Origin: Chitinophaga pinensis
Lineage (GTDB): Bacteria > Bacteroidota > Bacteroidia > NS11-12g > UBA9320
DNA: 64,000 bases
Assembly (NCBI GenBank): GCA_945907065.1
Contig: CAMDSC010000001.1
Span: forward strand, 1-64,000
Direction: 5' to 3'
In this document: positions 35,544-43,031 of the stretch, in pieces
Layout of the letters: every line of letters starts with the position of its first letter
Numbering within the stretch: the first letter of the stretch is position 1
Notes under the pieces: generated by a model
Told to the model about the DNA's origin: nothing
Seen by the model: the letters and a program-made list of their open reading frames with translations, nothing else
Databases searched by the model: none
Position numbers and translations under genes: made by a program

Positions 35544-36533
35544 TTAAAAAAACGCTCCAATCAATTCTTCCTCACTAATATTATTAAAGTAATCGCTGCT
35601 TGGGATATTTTTAAGATGTTCTAAAATGATCTCCGCACGGTGTTCTTTTCCAACTAAGGCTGCTTCTACTTCTTCAATATCTTTTTTAGCGAAAAAATCA
35701 CCGTAAATTTTTATTTCCTGAATAAGCCCTTTATCTACATTAAGATGAACTTCCAAATGGCCACCGGGTGTTTTTATACCTTTTTGAAACGCATATTTAG
35801 GCGAATAGCCAAAGTTCCAGTGCCATTGGCTGTATTTTTCATCGGCCAGTTGTTGAATGGCTTTTTTATCAGTTTCATAAAATTCATAAGGCTTTACATC
35901 ACTGTAAATACTCACAATATAAGCCATCACTTTTTCTCTGAATTCCTCTACTGTAATAGGCTCTTTTAAATGACTTGATATATTGGTAACCCGGCTGCGA
36001 ACTGACTTTACCGCCTTATCTTCAAATTTTAAAGGGTTTACTTTTAATGCAGCTGATAAATCTGAAATTTGTGAAGCAAACAATAATGTGCCGTGGTGAA
36101 GCACCCTTTTCTTTTGGTGAAAAATATGTTCCGCATTACCAGAAAACTTTTGACCATCAATCAAAATATCGTTTCTTCCCGAAAACTCTGCTTCAATTCC
36201 CAGTTCGGCCATTACACCAATAATAGGTCGTGTATATTTTTTAAAATCTATTTCGGGTTGGGCATCCCCATAATTCATAATAAAAGTAAAATTAAGGTTT
36301 CCCAAATCATGAAATACTGCACCGCCACCGGTTAATCGCCTTACAACTTTAATATTCTTTTCGTTTACAGTTTCCGTATTTATTTCAGCTAATGTATTTT
36401 GATGTTTGCCTACTATTATGGCATTATCATTTCGCCAAAGCATAAAAATATCTTCGTCTGAATTTTTTAATAAATATTCTTCGGCAGCTTGATTAAAGTA
36501 GGGTTCAGTAAAGTTGTTGTGAATGACTAGCAT
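35544..36533 (-). CDS. lplA: Lipoate-protein ligase LplA
   Basis: A 329-aa ligase that activates free lipoate with ATP and attaches it to lipoyl domains. Seen: RRLTGGGAVFHDLGNLNFTF at 65-84 (lipoate-binding loop), the Lys in DGQKFSGNAEHIFHQKKRVL (catalytic/lipoyl-AMP site) and HHGTLLF. The C-terminal ~85 residues form the accessory domain. With lipB at 583-1260 the organism has both salvage and transfer routes. Divergent from the GldK-like gene. Confidence 0.93.
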   Translation of the reverse strand: MLVIHNNFTEPYFNQAAEEYLLKNSDEDIFMLWRNDNAIIVGKHQNTLAEINTETVNEKNIKVVRRLTGGGAVFHDLGNLNFTFIMNYGDAQPEIDFKKYTRPIIGVMAELGIEAEFSGRNDILIDGQKFSGNAEHIFHQKKRVLHHGTLLFASQISDLSAALKVNPLKFEDKAVKSVRSRVTNISSHLKEPITVEEFREKVMAYIVSIYSDVKPYEFYETDKKAIQQLADEKYSQWHWNFGYSPKYAFQKGIKTPGGHLEVHLNVDKGLIQEIKIYGDFFAKKDIEEVEAALVGKEHRAEIILEHLKNIPSSDYFNNISEEELIGAFF

Positions 36534-36691
36534 TTATATAATTAGGAATTAAAAATTAGAAATTACGATTTTTTTAAGAACTGCAAAGTTGATTAAGTAA
36601 ATTGGGTATGACAATAGGAGTTTTAAATTTCTTGGTAAAAATTTTTTCCAATGAAAAGACTTTATTATTTCATAGTTTCGTTAAAGTAAAT

Positions 36692-37738
36692 ATGAAAAAA
36701 CTAACGTTACTAATCGCTTTAGGTTTTACGTCCATGGTATTTGGACAAAACCCCTCTTTGCCCAAGGCTATTGGAAAAAACTGGGTACTTATTCCTGCCC
36801 TTGATTTCAGATTGGATGGAGTTGATGGAAATGATTCTGTGAATTTTGTTAAAGCTTGCCATAAAGTTAAAACTGATGCTTTTTTCGTTTTCAATAAAGA
36901 AATTACGAATCAGGAGTATCGAGAATTTGTAAATGCTGTTAATAATCCGTCCATGCTGCCGGATACCAATAGCTGGAATACAGATTTTGAAATGGCTTAC
37001 AATGACCCAATGAGAAAAAACTATTTTTGGTACCCATATTATTTTGATTATCCAGTTGTAGGTATTTCTCAAACACAGGCATTGGCTTATTGCAACTGGC
37101 TTCAGAATAAATTAAATGAGCAATTATCTCAATCTAAAAATAATGATTACACGTGTGTTGTAACGTTGCCGGCAGAAATGCAGTGGGAGTCGGTATTTTA
37201 TTATTCGTATTTAAAAGATGAAAAGTACACCCACTTTGCATGGTTACTTGAAAACAAGCTATTAAAAACAAAAGATAAGTATAATTTAAATTTCGGTATA
37301 GATTTTACAAAGGAAGGAGTTGGTATACATGATTATATGAAGGATGGCGGAATGTATCCTGTAGGGCATAAAAAGTATAAACCTACCAAACACGGTATTT
37401 ATAATCTTTTGGGAAATGTGGCGGAATGGACTTTATCACCGGCCTACAATTTTACCGATAGTTCAAAGGTGTTTTTTAATAAGGAAACCAAACAAGTAAT
37501 AACTTATTTGAAATGTAACGGTACAGAAAATTATGATACAGCTAGAAGTTATGAATTTTACAATAACCCTTATAATTTAAAACCCGTTTATGAAAAGGAC
37601 GGTTATATAGCTGCAAAAGGTGGAAGCTGGTGTCATAGTACTTTTTATTTGCAACCTGAAGTTTCATTGTTTTGCAAACCCAATGAGCAGCACAGTTATA
37701 TAGGGTTTAGGCCGGTAATGACTTTGGTGAAGAAATAG
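36692..37738 (+). CDS. Secreted GldK-like protein (formylglycine-generating-enzyme-like domain)
   Basis: A 348-aa paralogue of GldK. I start at the ATG giving MKKLTLLIALGFTSMVFGQ, a Sec signal peptide with cleavage near GQ; the frame is open 30 codons upstream but those are not signal-like. Shared with GldK (46871-48130): TNQEYREFV, MRKNYFWYPYYFDYPVVG, CNWLQNKLNE, KDGGMYPVG, GIYNLLGNVAEWT and AAKGGSW...GFRPV. Unlike GldK and GldJ of Flavobacterium it has no lipobox, so it should be soluble in the periplasm or secreted. It sits alone, far from the gld genes, and its role is unknown; an accessory T9SS/gliding component is an inference. Confidence 0.85.
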   Translation: MKKLTLLIALGFTSMVFGQNPSLPKAIGKNWVLIPALDFRLDGVDGNDSVNFVKACHKVKTDAFFVFNKEITNQEYREFVNAVNNPSMLPDTNSWNTDFEMAYNDPMRKNYFWYPYYFDYPVVGISQTQALAYCNWLQNKLNEQLSQSKNNDYTCVVTLPAEMQWESVFYYSYLKDEKYTHFAWLLENKLLKTKDKYNLNFGIDFTKEGVGIHDYMKDGGMYPVGHKKYKPTKHGIYNLLGNVAEWTLSPAYNFTDSSKVFFNKETKQVITYLKCNGTENYDTARSYEFYNNPYNLKPVYEKDGYIAAKGGSWCHSTFYLQPEVSLFCKPNEQHSYIGFRPVMTLVKK

Positions 37739-37763
37739 ATAATGATTTTTAAAACACTTCCCT

Positions 37764-37785
37764 AATTCCTCTCAAGAGGGGAATT
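37764..37785. repeat. Short palindromic hairpin
   Basis: aattcctct (37764-37772), loop caag, aggggaatt (37777-37785): a nine-base stem with one G-T pair. It lies just after the GldK-like gene but has no T-tract, so it is a weak terminator at best; its form resembles the degenerate palindrome at 29360-29400. Confidence 0.5.
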
Positions 37786-37856
37786 TCTTCTAAAAAAATT
37801 TGTTTATTATCTTGTCGAACATCAAAAAGTAATTTTTAAAAAAGGGTTTACTTATA

Positions 37857-38174
37857 TTAGAGGCTTTCAGCCCCTATAACCCTGACCTTCTTTTTTTCTT
37901 GATAAAAAAAGAAGGCAAAAAAATCAAGCCAAAAATATACTCCCTCCGCACATGCTAACCCACGCCCGTATTTTTGGCATTCCAACGCGCCTTAACCCGA
38001 AACTTTTCCTATTAAACAAAAGCCTTGTCAGTTTGCAGTAGTGAGGTGGCAGGTCAGAAATGCGGGCCGAGCCTAGGAATGAGCGTGGAAGCATATTTCT
38101 GACTTGATTTTTTTGTTTACTTTTTTTATCAAGAAAAAAAGTGAATAGGAGTTATAGAGGGCAAAGCCCTCTAA
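37857..38174. repeat. Inverted-repeat element with two internal hairpins
   Basis: The left arm (from ttagaggctt at 37857) is the imperfect reverse complement of the right arm (ending at 38174) over about 88 bases, and more weakly over about 124. Each arm carries tttttttcttgataaaaaaa and caaaaaaatcaag. Each arm also has its own hairpin: gccaaaaata 37928-37937 with tatttttggc 37969-37978 on the left, and gtcagaaat 38053-38061 with atttctgac 38094-38102 on the right. The two stems differ at two pairs by compensatory changes. No ORF is inside. It may be a non-autonomous mobile element or a structured RNA. Confidence 0.8.
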
Positions 38175-38314
38175 TCGAAGAATTTTTTAATCAAAATTTA
38201 CAAGGCTTTCATTAAGATTATTAAAAACTTTGCAAATAAAATTGCCTAATTTTTAGGAGGTAATACCGTGATTTTTGGACTGAATAAGTTTTTGAGGCTC
38301 AACTATCTAAACAA

Positions 38315-38785
38315 TTAAGCCAACATCTTCAGCAAACTAAAAGCGGCTTCTTCGCCTTTGTTGCCATGTTTACCTCCGGCTCGGTCTTCAGCTTGTTGCA
38401 TGGTGTTGGTTGTGAGTACCCCAAAAATAACAGGTTTGTTAAATTTTAATCCAACTTCCATAATGCCGTTAGTGGCAGCTTGAGAAATAAAATCAAAATG
38501 AGGTGTTTCACCCTGAACAACACAACCTATACAAATTACACCATCTATTTCAGGGTTTTTTGCAAGTTTTTGAGCTGCCAAAGGCAATTCAAAAGTTCCG
38601 GGAACATACCGTGTAATAATATTTTTAGATACAACGCCAGCTTTCTTTAAAGTTGAAACGGCTCCGTTGTAGAGGACTGAAGTTATTTTGTCATTCCATT
38701 CGGCACAAACTATGCCTAATCTATAAGCTGATCCATCAGGTAACGGGGATGAAAAAACAGATAAATTTTTATCGGATGATGACAT
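38315..38785 (-). CDS. ribH: 6,7-dimethyl-8-ribityllumazine synthase
   Basis: A 156-aa riboflavin-pathway enzyme that condenses 5-amino-6-ribitylaminouracil with dihydroxybutanone phosphate; family members assemble as pentamers or icosahedra. Seen: EWNDKIT at 29-35, VPGTFELPLAA at 61-71, GCVVQGETPHFDFI at 87-100 with the catalytic His96, and GVLTTNTMQQAEDRAG near the end. Its ATG is 2 bp after the stop of the TPR protein gene, making it last in the pdhA-TPR-ribH unit. Confidence 0.97.
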   Translation of the reverse strand: MSSSDKNLSVFSSPLPDGSAYRLGIVCAEWNDKITSVLYNGAVSTLKKAGVVSKNIITRYVPGTFELPLAAQKLAKNPEIDGVICIGCVVQGETPHFDFISQAATNGIMEVGLKFNKPVIFGVLTTNTMQQAEDRAGGKHGNKGEEAAFSLLKMLA

Positions 38786-38787
38786 AA

Positions 38788-39477
38788 TTAATCAGGTGAT
38801 TGACCCATTTTAGCCATAGCTCTTGCTATGTATTTATTTGCGAATTGGGCTTGTTGAGCTTCTTTGAATTTATCACGAATCATTTTGTAAGCTTTTACAG
38901 CCGATTCATAATTTTTTACGGCTTCGTAATGTTGACCAGCTTTCATTAATAAAAGCGGAGAAGTGAAAATATTTTCACGCTCCTTGGCGGCTTTCATATA
39001 TAAATCAGCAGCCTTGGCGGTTTCATTAAGTTCTGAATAACAATCGGCTTGCAAACCAATTATTAATGCAGACATAATTTCATCATCAAAACCCACATCT
39101 TCCAAATATCCCAAAGCATTTTTATATTCTTTTTTGCTCATGTAAGCTCTTCCTGCATAAAATTTTGCAAGATTACCCGAACTCGTATTGCCATATTCTT
39201 CAGCTACATCTACTGCTGATGGATATTTTCCGTCACCTTTCAAAACCTGATTCATTGAATCTTTTTCAAAATAGCGTTCGGCCATAAAAAGTTGTCCGGC
39301 GGCTTCTAATTCCTGTGCCGGTTTATACATTTTTTGATAGTAAATTAAGCCTGCAACAGCAACAATAAGTGCTATTAAAATAATGTTGGCATTTTTACGG
39401 TGGTTTTCATACCAGTTAGCAATTTGGTTTATCTTTAACGAATCTTGCCAGTTTGATTTATTATTTTCAGTTGTCAT
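38788..39477 (-). CDS. Membrane-anchored TPR protein
   Basis: A 229-aa protein with a short cytoplasmic N-terminus, one membrane helix (about 28-47, ANIILIALIVAVAGLIYY) and a C-terminal domain of TPR-like helix pairs from about 55 on: FYAGRAYMSKKEYKNALGYL, ADCYSELNETAKAADLYMKA, AGQHYEAVKNYESAVKAYKM. The form is that of YfgM-like/tol-pal-like proteins that act in envelope assembly. In Bacteroidota it is often found next to ribH; the function is unproven. Confidence 0.87.
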   Translation of the reverse strand: MTTENNKSNWQDSLKINQIANWYENHRKNANIILIALIVAVAGLIYYQKMYKPAQELEAAGQLFMAERYFEKDSMNQVLKGDGKYPSAVDVAEEYGNTSSGNLAKFYAGRAYMSKKEYKNALGYLEDVGFDDEIMSALIIGLQADCYSELNETAKAADLYMKAAKERENIFTSPLLLMKAGQHYEAVKNYESAVKAYKMIRDKFKEAQQAQFANKYIARAMAKMGQSPD

Positions 39478-39480
39478 GTT

Positions 39481-40473
39481 TTATTCTATTATAAAAGGAT
39501 ATTCTTCTTGGTAAATGTTGGTGTATAAGGCATCAGCCGACGGGTATTCTGAATTTTCGGCAAACTCAACAGAAGCTAAAACTAATTGTTCTAATTGTAC
39601 TTCTGTTTGCTCCAATTCAGCTTCAGTAGCCCATTTTTTTGAAAGAATTGTTTTTTTTACTCTTTCAATCGGGTCTTGCTGTTTGTATTCTTCCAGTTCT
39701 TCTTTGGTTCTGTATTTGGCAGGGTCGCTCATGCTATGCCCGCGATACCGGTATGTTTTAATCTCTAAAAATGTAGGTCCGTTGCCGCTTCTAGCTCTTT
39801 CTGCTGCTTCCGCTATGGCTGCATGAACGGTTTCGCATTGCATTCCATCCACTTGAAACGAAGGCATTCCATATCCATGACCTATTTTATATAAATCCAA
39901 AAGATTGGTAGTTCGTTCTACCGAAGTTCCCATGGCGTATTCATTGTTTTCACAAACAAATATAACGGGAAGTTTCCAAAGCATGGCCATGTTAAAAGTT
40001 TCGTGCAATGCGCCTTGACGGGCTGCACCATCGCCAAAATAACATACGCATAAATTTTTGGTTCCTAAATATTGTTCGGCTAAGGCGATGCCTGCACCTA
40101 AAGGAATTTGACCACCTACTATACCGTGTCCGCCAAAAAACCTATGCTCTTTGCTAAACATGTGCATGCTTCCACCTTTTCCGCCGCTGCAACCGGTCAC
40201 TTTTCCATAAAGTTCGGCCATTACTTCATTGGCACTAATGCCGCAAGCTAATGCATGGGCATGATCACGATAAGCAGTAATAATATTGTCTTCTTTAGTA
40301 ATGGCACTCATGGTGCCGGAAACAACAGCTTCCTGACCAATATACAAATGGCAAAATCCACGAATCTTTTGCTGCCCGTAGAGTTGTGCTGTTTTCTCTT
40401 CGAACTTCCGCATTAGCGTCATTTCTTCAAACCATTTAAGGTAGGTTTCTTTACTAAAGGTTAATTTTGCCAT
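39481..40473 (-). CDS. pdhA: Pyruvate dehydrogenase E1 component, alpha subunit
   Basis: A 330-aa thiamine-diphosphate-binding subunit that decarboxylates pyruvate in the pyruvate dehydrogenase complex. Seen: RGFCHLYIGQEAV at 38-50, GGKGGSMHMF at 93-102, and the ThDP motif from YFGDGAARQGALHE to VCENNEYAMGT. YRYRGHSMSDP near 243-253 holds the phosphorylation-loop region. No E1 beta or E2 gene is adjacent. First gene of the pdhA-TPR-ribH unit, divergent from recF. Confidence 0.95.
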   Translation of the reverse strand: MAKLTFSKETYLKWFEEMTLMRKFEEKTAQLYGQQKIRGFCHLYIGQEAVVSGTMSAITKEDNIITAYRDHAHALACGISANEVMAELYGKVTGCSGGKGGSMHMFSKEHRFFGGHGIVGGQIPLGAGIALAEQYLGTKNLCVCYFGDGAARQGALHETFNMAMLWKLPVIFVCENNEYAMGTSVERTTNLLDLYKIGHGYGMPSFQVDGMQCETVHAAIAEAAERARSGNGPTFLEIKTYRYRGHSMSDPAKYRTKEELEEYKQQDPIERVKKTILSKKWATEAELEQTEVQLEQLVLASVEFAENSEYPSADALYTNIYQEEYPFIIE

Positions 40474-40493
40474 CTATTATTTTAAGCAAGCCG

Positions 40494-40501
40494 CAAAAAT
40501 A
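40494..40501 (-). promoter_or_regulatory. Putative -7 promoter element of pdhA
   Basis: TATTTTTG on the minus strand, an exact TAnnTTTG, about 20 bases before the pdhA ATG. No clear -33 TTG. Confidence 0.5.
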
Positions 40502-40524
40502 TACATTTAACTAAAATTTGTCCA

Positions 40525-41604
40525 TTGTTTTTAAAAAACATTTCAATAAGTCAATTTAAAAGCCACTCAACAGCTACTTTGCAGTTGCAACAGGGGGTAA
40601 ACTGCATTGTAGGTAAAAATGGGGTGGGTAAAACCAACCTTTTGGACGCTGTTTACTGTTTGCTCAATGGCAAAAGCTACTTTCAAATGACGGATGCTTT
40701 GTGCATTTTGCAGGGTGAAACCTATTATTTGTTAAAAGGAAATTTACAAGAAACCGATGAAACCGAATCTCACCTCATGGTTTCTTTTCAAATTGGGAAA
40801 CGAAAAGCCATCCGACGAAATGACGAACCGGTAAATAAATTAGCTGAGTATTTTGGAAAATACCCTTGTGTGGTAATAGCTCCTGATGATGTGGAAATAA
40901 TAAATGGGGAAAGTGATCAGCGGCGGCGGTTTTTTGATTACATGCTTTCGGTTGTAGATGCTGATTATTTAAAGCATTTATCGGCTTACAATAAAGTGCT
41001 TGAAGCAAGAAACAAGCAGTTAAAGGTTTTTTTAGAACACGATAATTTTGATGAGGTATTGCTGGATTATTATGATACCAAACTGGAATTGCACGGGGCT
41101 TATATTTTTAAAGTAAGGCAGGAGTCGACCACAATTTTTGAAAAATATTTTAATATGGTATATGCAGAAATAGCGGCAGGAGTGGAAGTTCCGGTGTTTA
41201 AATTTATAAGCAAATTACACGATTCTGATTTTAAAACAGGATTTGCCCAAACCTTGAATAAAGACCGAGTATTGGGCCGAACCAGTTTTGGAACCCATCG
41301 TGATGATTGGTCGTTTGAACTGAATGAAATGCCTTTAAAAAAAACAGGTTCACAAGGACAAATAAAATCGTTTTTGATAGCCCTTAAACTGGCTATGTAT
41401 AATTTTATTTATGAAAACCGAAATGTAAAACCCTTGCTATTGCTGGATGATATATTTGAAAAGATAGATACCTCGCGGATGCAGCAATTGATAGAAATAA
41501 TCTCAAAACCCGACATGGGACAGGTAATAATTACCGATACCAATAAAAAAAGGGTGGAGGAGTATTTTGAGGGAAGGGGAGAAGTTGGTTTTTTTGAGTT
41601 GTAA
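40525..41604 (+). CDS. recF: DNA replication and repair protein RecF
   Basis: A 359-aa SMC-like ATPase that loads RecA at gaps with RecO and RecR. Walker A GKNGVGKTN at 30-38, the FQIGKRKAIRRND segment, RFFDYMLSVVDADYL at 132-146, the signature GSQGQIKSFLIALKLA and Walker B LLLLDDIFEKID. The start is a TTG (40525): the resulting MFLKNISISQFKSH lines up with the usual family start (MxLxxLxLxNF), and no ATG lies nearby in frame. Confidence 0.94.
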   Translation: MFLKNISISQFKSHSTATLQLQQGVNCIVGKNGVGKTNLLDAVYCLLNGKSYFQMTDALCILQGETYYLLKGNLQETDETESHLMVSFQIGKRKAIRRNDEPVNKLAEYFGKYPCVVIAPDDVEIINGESDQRRRFFDYMLSVVDADYLKHLSAYNKVLEARNKQLKVFLEHDNFDEVLLDYYDTKLELHGAYIFKVRQESTTIFEKYFNMVYAEIAAGVEVPVFKFISKLHDSDFKTGFAQTLNKDRVLGRTSFGTHRDDWSFELNEMPLKKTGSQGQIKSFLIALKLAMYNFIYENRNVKPLLLLDDIFEKIDTSRMQQLIEIISKPDMGQVIITDTNKKRVEEYFEGRGEVGFFEL

Positions 41605-41959
41605 ATTTTGAACTATGAATGTTGAATTTTCGCTCCGCCCTGATTTGTGTCTTTACGAATCGGAATGTTACACTCATAAGCCTCAATTGCAAGACAACTG
41701 TGGCTAAAGCCAATTGCCTTTATCATTTTTATCAGTTCATTAAAATGAACTGCAATGGATGGTTAGCAGCTATATCCATTGCCGCTGGCTTCAGCCAGCG
41801 GACAGTATAATCCATTGCCGTTGGCTTCAGCCAGCAGATTAAAAAGATTTTTAAAGCAATCCTAAAATCCTGAAATCCTAAAAAATCCTAGTCAAGACAA
41901 TTAGCTAAACAAAAATTAGCAAAACTGAAAAAAATCGTGTTGGTTTGAACTATCCATTT
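41605..41959. other. Gene-free interval with REP-like hairpins
   Basis: About 355 bp between recF and the DUF721 gene without a supported ORF. It holds a series of hairpins with four-base loops (41686-41836, listed separately). The rest is plain AT-rich sequence, with tcctaaaatcctgaaatcct-like short direct repeats near 41860-41890. Confidence 0.7.
41686..41836. repeat. REP-like hairpin cluster
   Basis: Four hairpins in a row, each with a four-base loop: tggc-taaa-gcca (41701-41712, flanked by caattg on both sides), cagttcat-taaa-atgaactg (41733-41752), ccgctggc-ttca-gccagcgg (41782-41801) and gttggc-ttca-gccagc (41820-41835). The last two are copies of one unit, tccattgccg(c/t)tggcttcag, 36-37 bp apart. 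Such arrays are typical of repetitive extragenic palindromes spread by RAYT (TnpA-REP) transposases; no transposase is present here. Confidence 0.75.
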
Positions 41960-42247
41960 ATGTTTACCGACGAAAAACCTATAAAGCAAGTAATCAACGA
42001 ATTGTTGAATGCTTATAAACTCAATGGAAAAATTGATGAGCTTAAAATTTGGAATAACTGGCCCGATATTGTTGGGGTGGTAATAGCTAAAAATACCAGC
42101 AAACTTCAATTAAAAGGAAATACGCTTTACATTTATGTGGAATCGGCTCCTTTAAAAAGTGAACTTACGTTTCACCGCAGTGTTATTTTGCAAAAAATTA
42201 ATGCCTATTTTGGAACTCAAATCGTTAAAGAAATACATATCAAATAA
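41960..42247 (+). CDS. DUF721 family protein
   Basis: A 95-aa DUF721 (DciA-like) protein: KPIKQVINELLNAY at 6-19, IWNNWPDIVGVVIAKNT at 32-48, and LYIYVESAPLKSELTFHR at about 58-75 are the family pattern. The DciA group helps load the replicative helicase in many bacteria; whether this short form does so is not known. I use the ATG at 41960 instead of a TTG five codons upstream. Its stop overlaps the rpe start (TAATG at 42245-42249). recF is its upstream neighbour, as in many Bacteroidota. Confidence 0.85.
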   Translation: MFTDEKPIKQVINELLNAYKLNGKIDELKIWNNWPDIVGVVIAKNTSKLQLKGNTLYIYVESAPLKSELTFHRSVILQKINAYFGTQIVKEIHIK

Positions 42248-42897
42248 TGTCTTATAAAATTGCACCGTCTATCCTCTCGGCAGATTTTGCCAACTTACAA
42301 CGTGATGTAGAAATGATTAATAATAGTGAGGCCGACTGGTTTCATGTGGATGTGATGGATGGTGTTTTTGTTCCTAATATTTCTTTGGGTTTGCCTGTTA
42401 TTTCAGCCATTAAACGCCATGCCACCAAACCACTTGACGTGCATTTAATGATAGTGCAGCCCGAAAGGTATATTGCTGATTTTAAAAAAGCCGGAGCTGA
42501 TATTTTAACCGTTCATTTGGAAGCAAGTACCCATTTGCACCGCACCATTGGCGCCATAAAAGAAAATAATATGCTGGCCGGTGTGGCATTAAATCCACAT
42601 TCATCCGTTCAATTATTAAAAGATTCGATAATGGATATTGACATGGTTTTGATAATGAGTGTAAATCCGGGATTTGGCGGTCAAAAGTTTATTGAAAACA
42701 CCTACAATAAAGTGAAAGAATTGCGCCAAATGGCTAACGAGCGTGGCAAAGATTTATTAATAGAAATAGATGGCGGAGTAACATTAGATAATTATAAAAT
42801 TTTGCTTGAAGCTGGAGCTAATGTCCTTGTAGCAGGTAATACCGTTTTTGCATCATCCAATCCTACTGGCACCATTGCTAAATTAAAAGGAAATTAA
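42247..42897 (+). CDS. rpe: Ribulose-phosphate 3-epimerase
   Basis: A 216-aa TIM-barrel enzyme of the pentose phosphate pathway that interconverts ribulose 5-phosphate and xylulose 5-phosphate. Seen: IAPSILSADFANL at 5-17, WFHVDVMDGVFVPNIS at 31-46 with metal/catalytic His and Asp, PLDVHLMI, MSVNPGFGGQKFI and IEIDGGVT. Complete. Coupled to the DUF721 gene by a one-base overlap. Confidence 0.96.
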   Translation: MSYKIAPSILSADFANLQRDVEMINNSEADWFHVDVMDGVFVPNISLGLPVISAIKRHATKPLDVHLMIVQPERYIADFKKAGADILTVHLEASTHLHRTIGAIKENNMLAGVALNPHSSVQLLKDSIMDIDMVLIMSVNPGFGGQKFIENTYNKVKELRQMANERGKDLLIEIDGGVTLDNYKILLEAGANVLVAGNTVFASSNPTGTIAKLKGN

Positions 42898-43031
42898 CGG
42901 CAATATTTAAAAGAAGTAAAGCGTTAATCAATTTTTAGTATCAAAGTTGAAAATGTTAAAATAGTGAATCGTAAATTGTAATTATTTTTAATATAACCAA
43001 ACACAATTTTAACCAATAACCAATATAACCA

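Larger units (their letters stand above)
37739..38314. other. Gene-free interval with palindromes
   Basis: No convincing ORF on either strand in 576 bp. It holds a short hairpin at 37764-37785, then the large inverted-repeat element at 37857-38174 described separately, then about 140 bp of AT-rich DNA in which I see nothing beyond a five-base cctaa/ttagg hairpin near 38245. Confidence 0.8.

Noticed and set aside
36719..37072. 117-aa minus-strand frame inside the GldK-like gene
   Set aside because: A shadow of the SUMF1-like coding region; the composition is that of antisense translation.
37857..38174. Considered as an insertion sequence
   Set aside because: The inverted repeats suggest it, but there is no transposase ORF or fragment in or near the element, so only a non-autonomous element or RNA can be proposed.
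39515..39826. 103-aa plus-strand frame opposite pdhA
   Set aside because: Lies inside a firmly identified gene; a Ser-rich antisense product.
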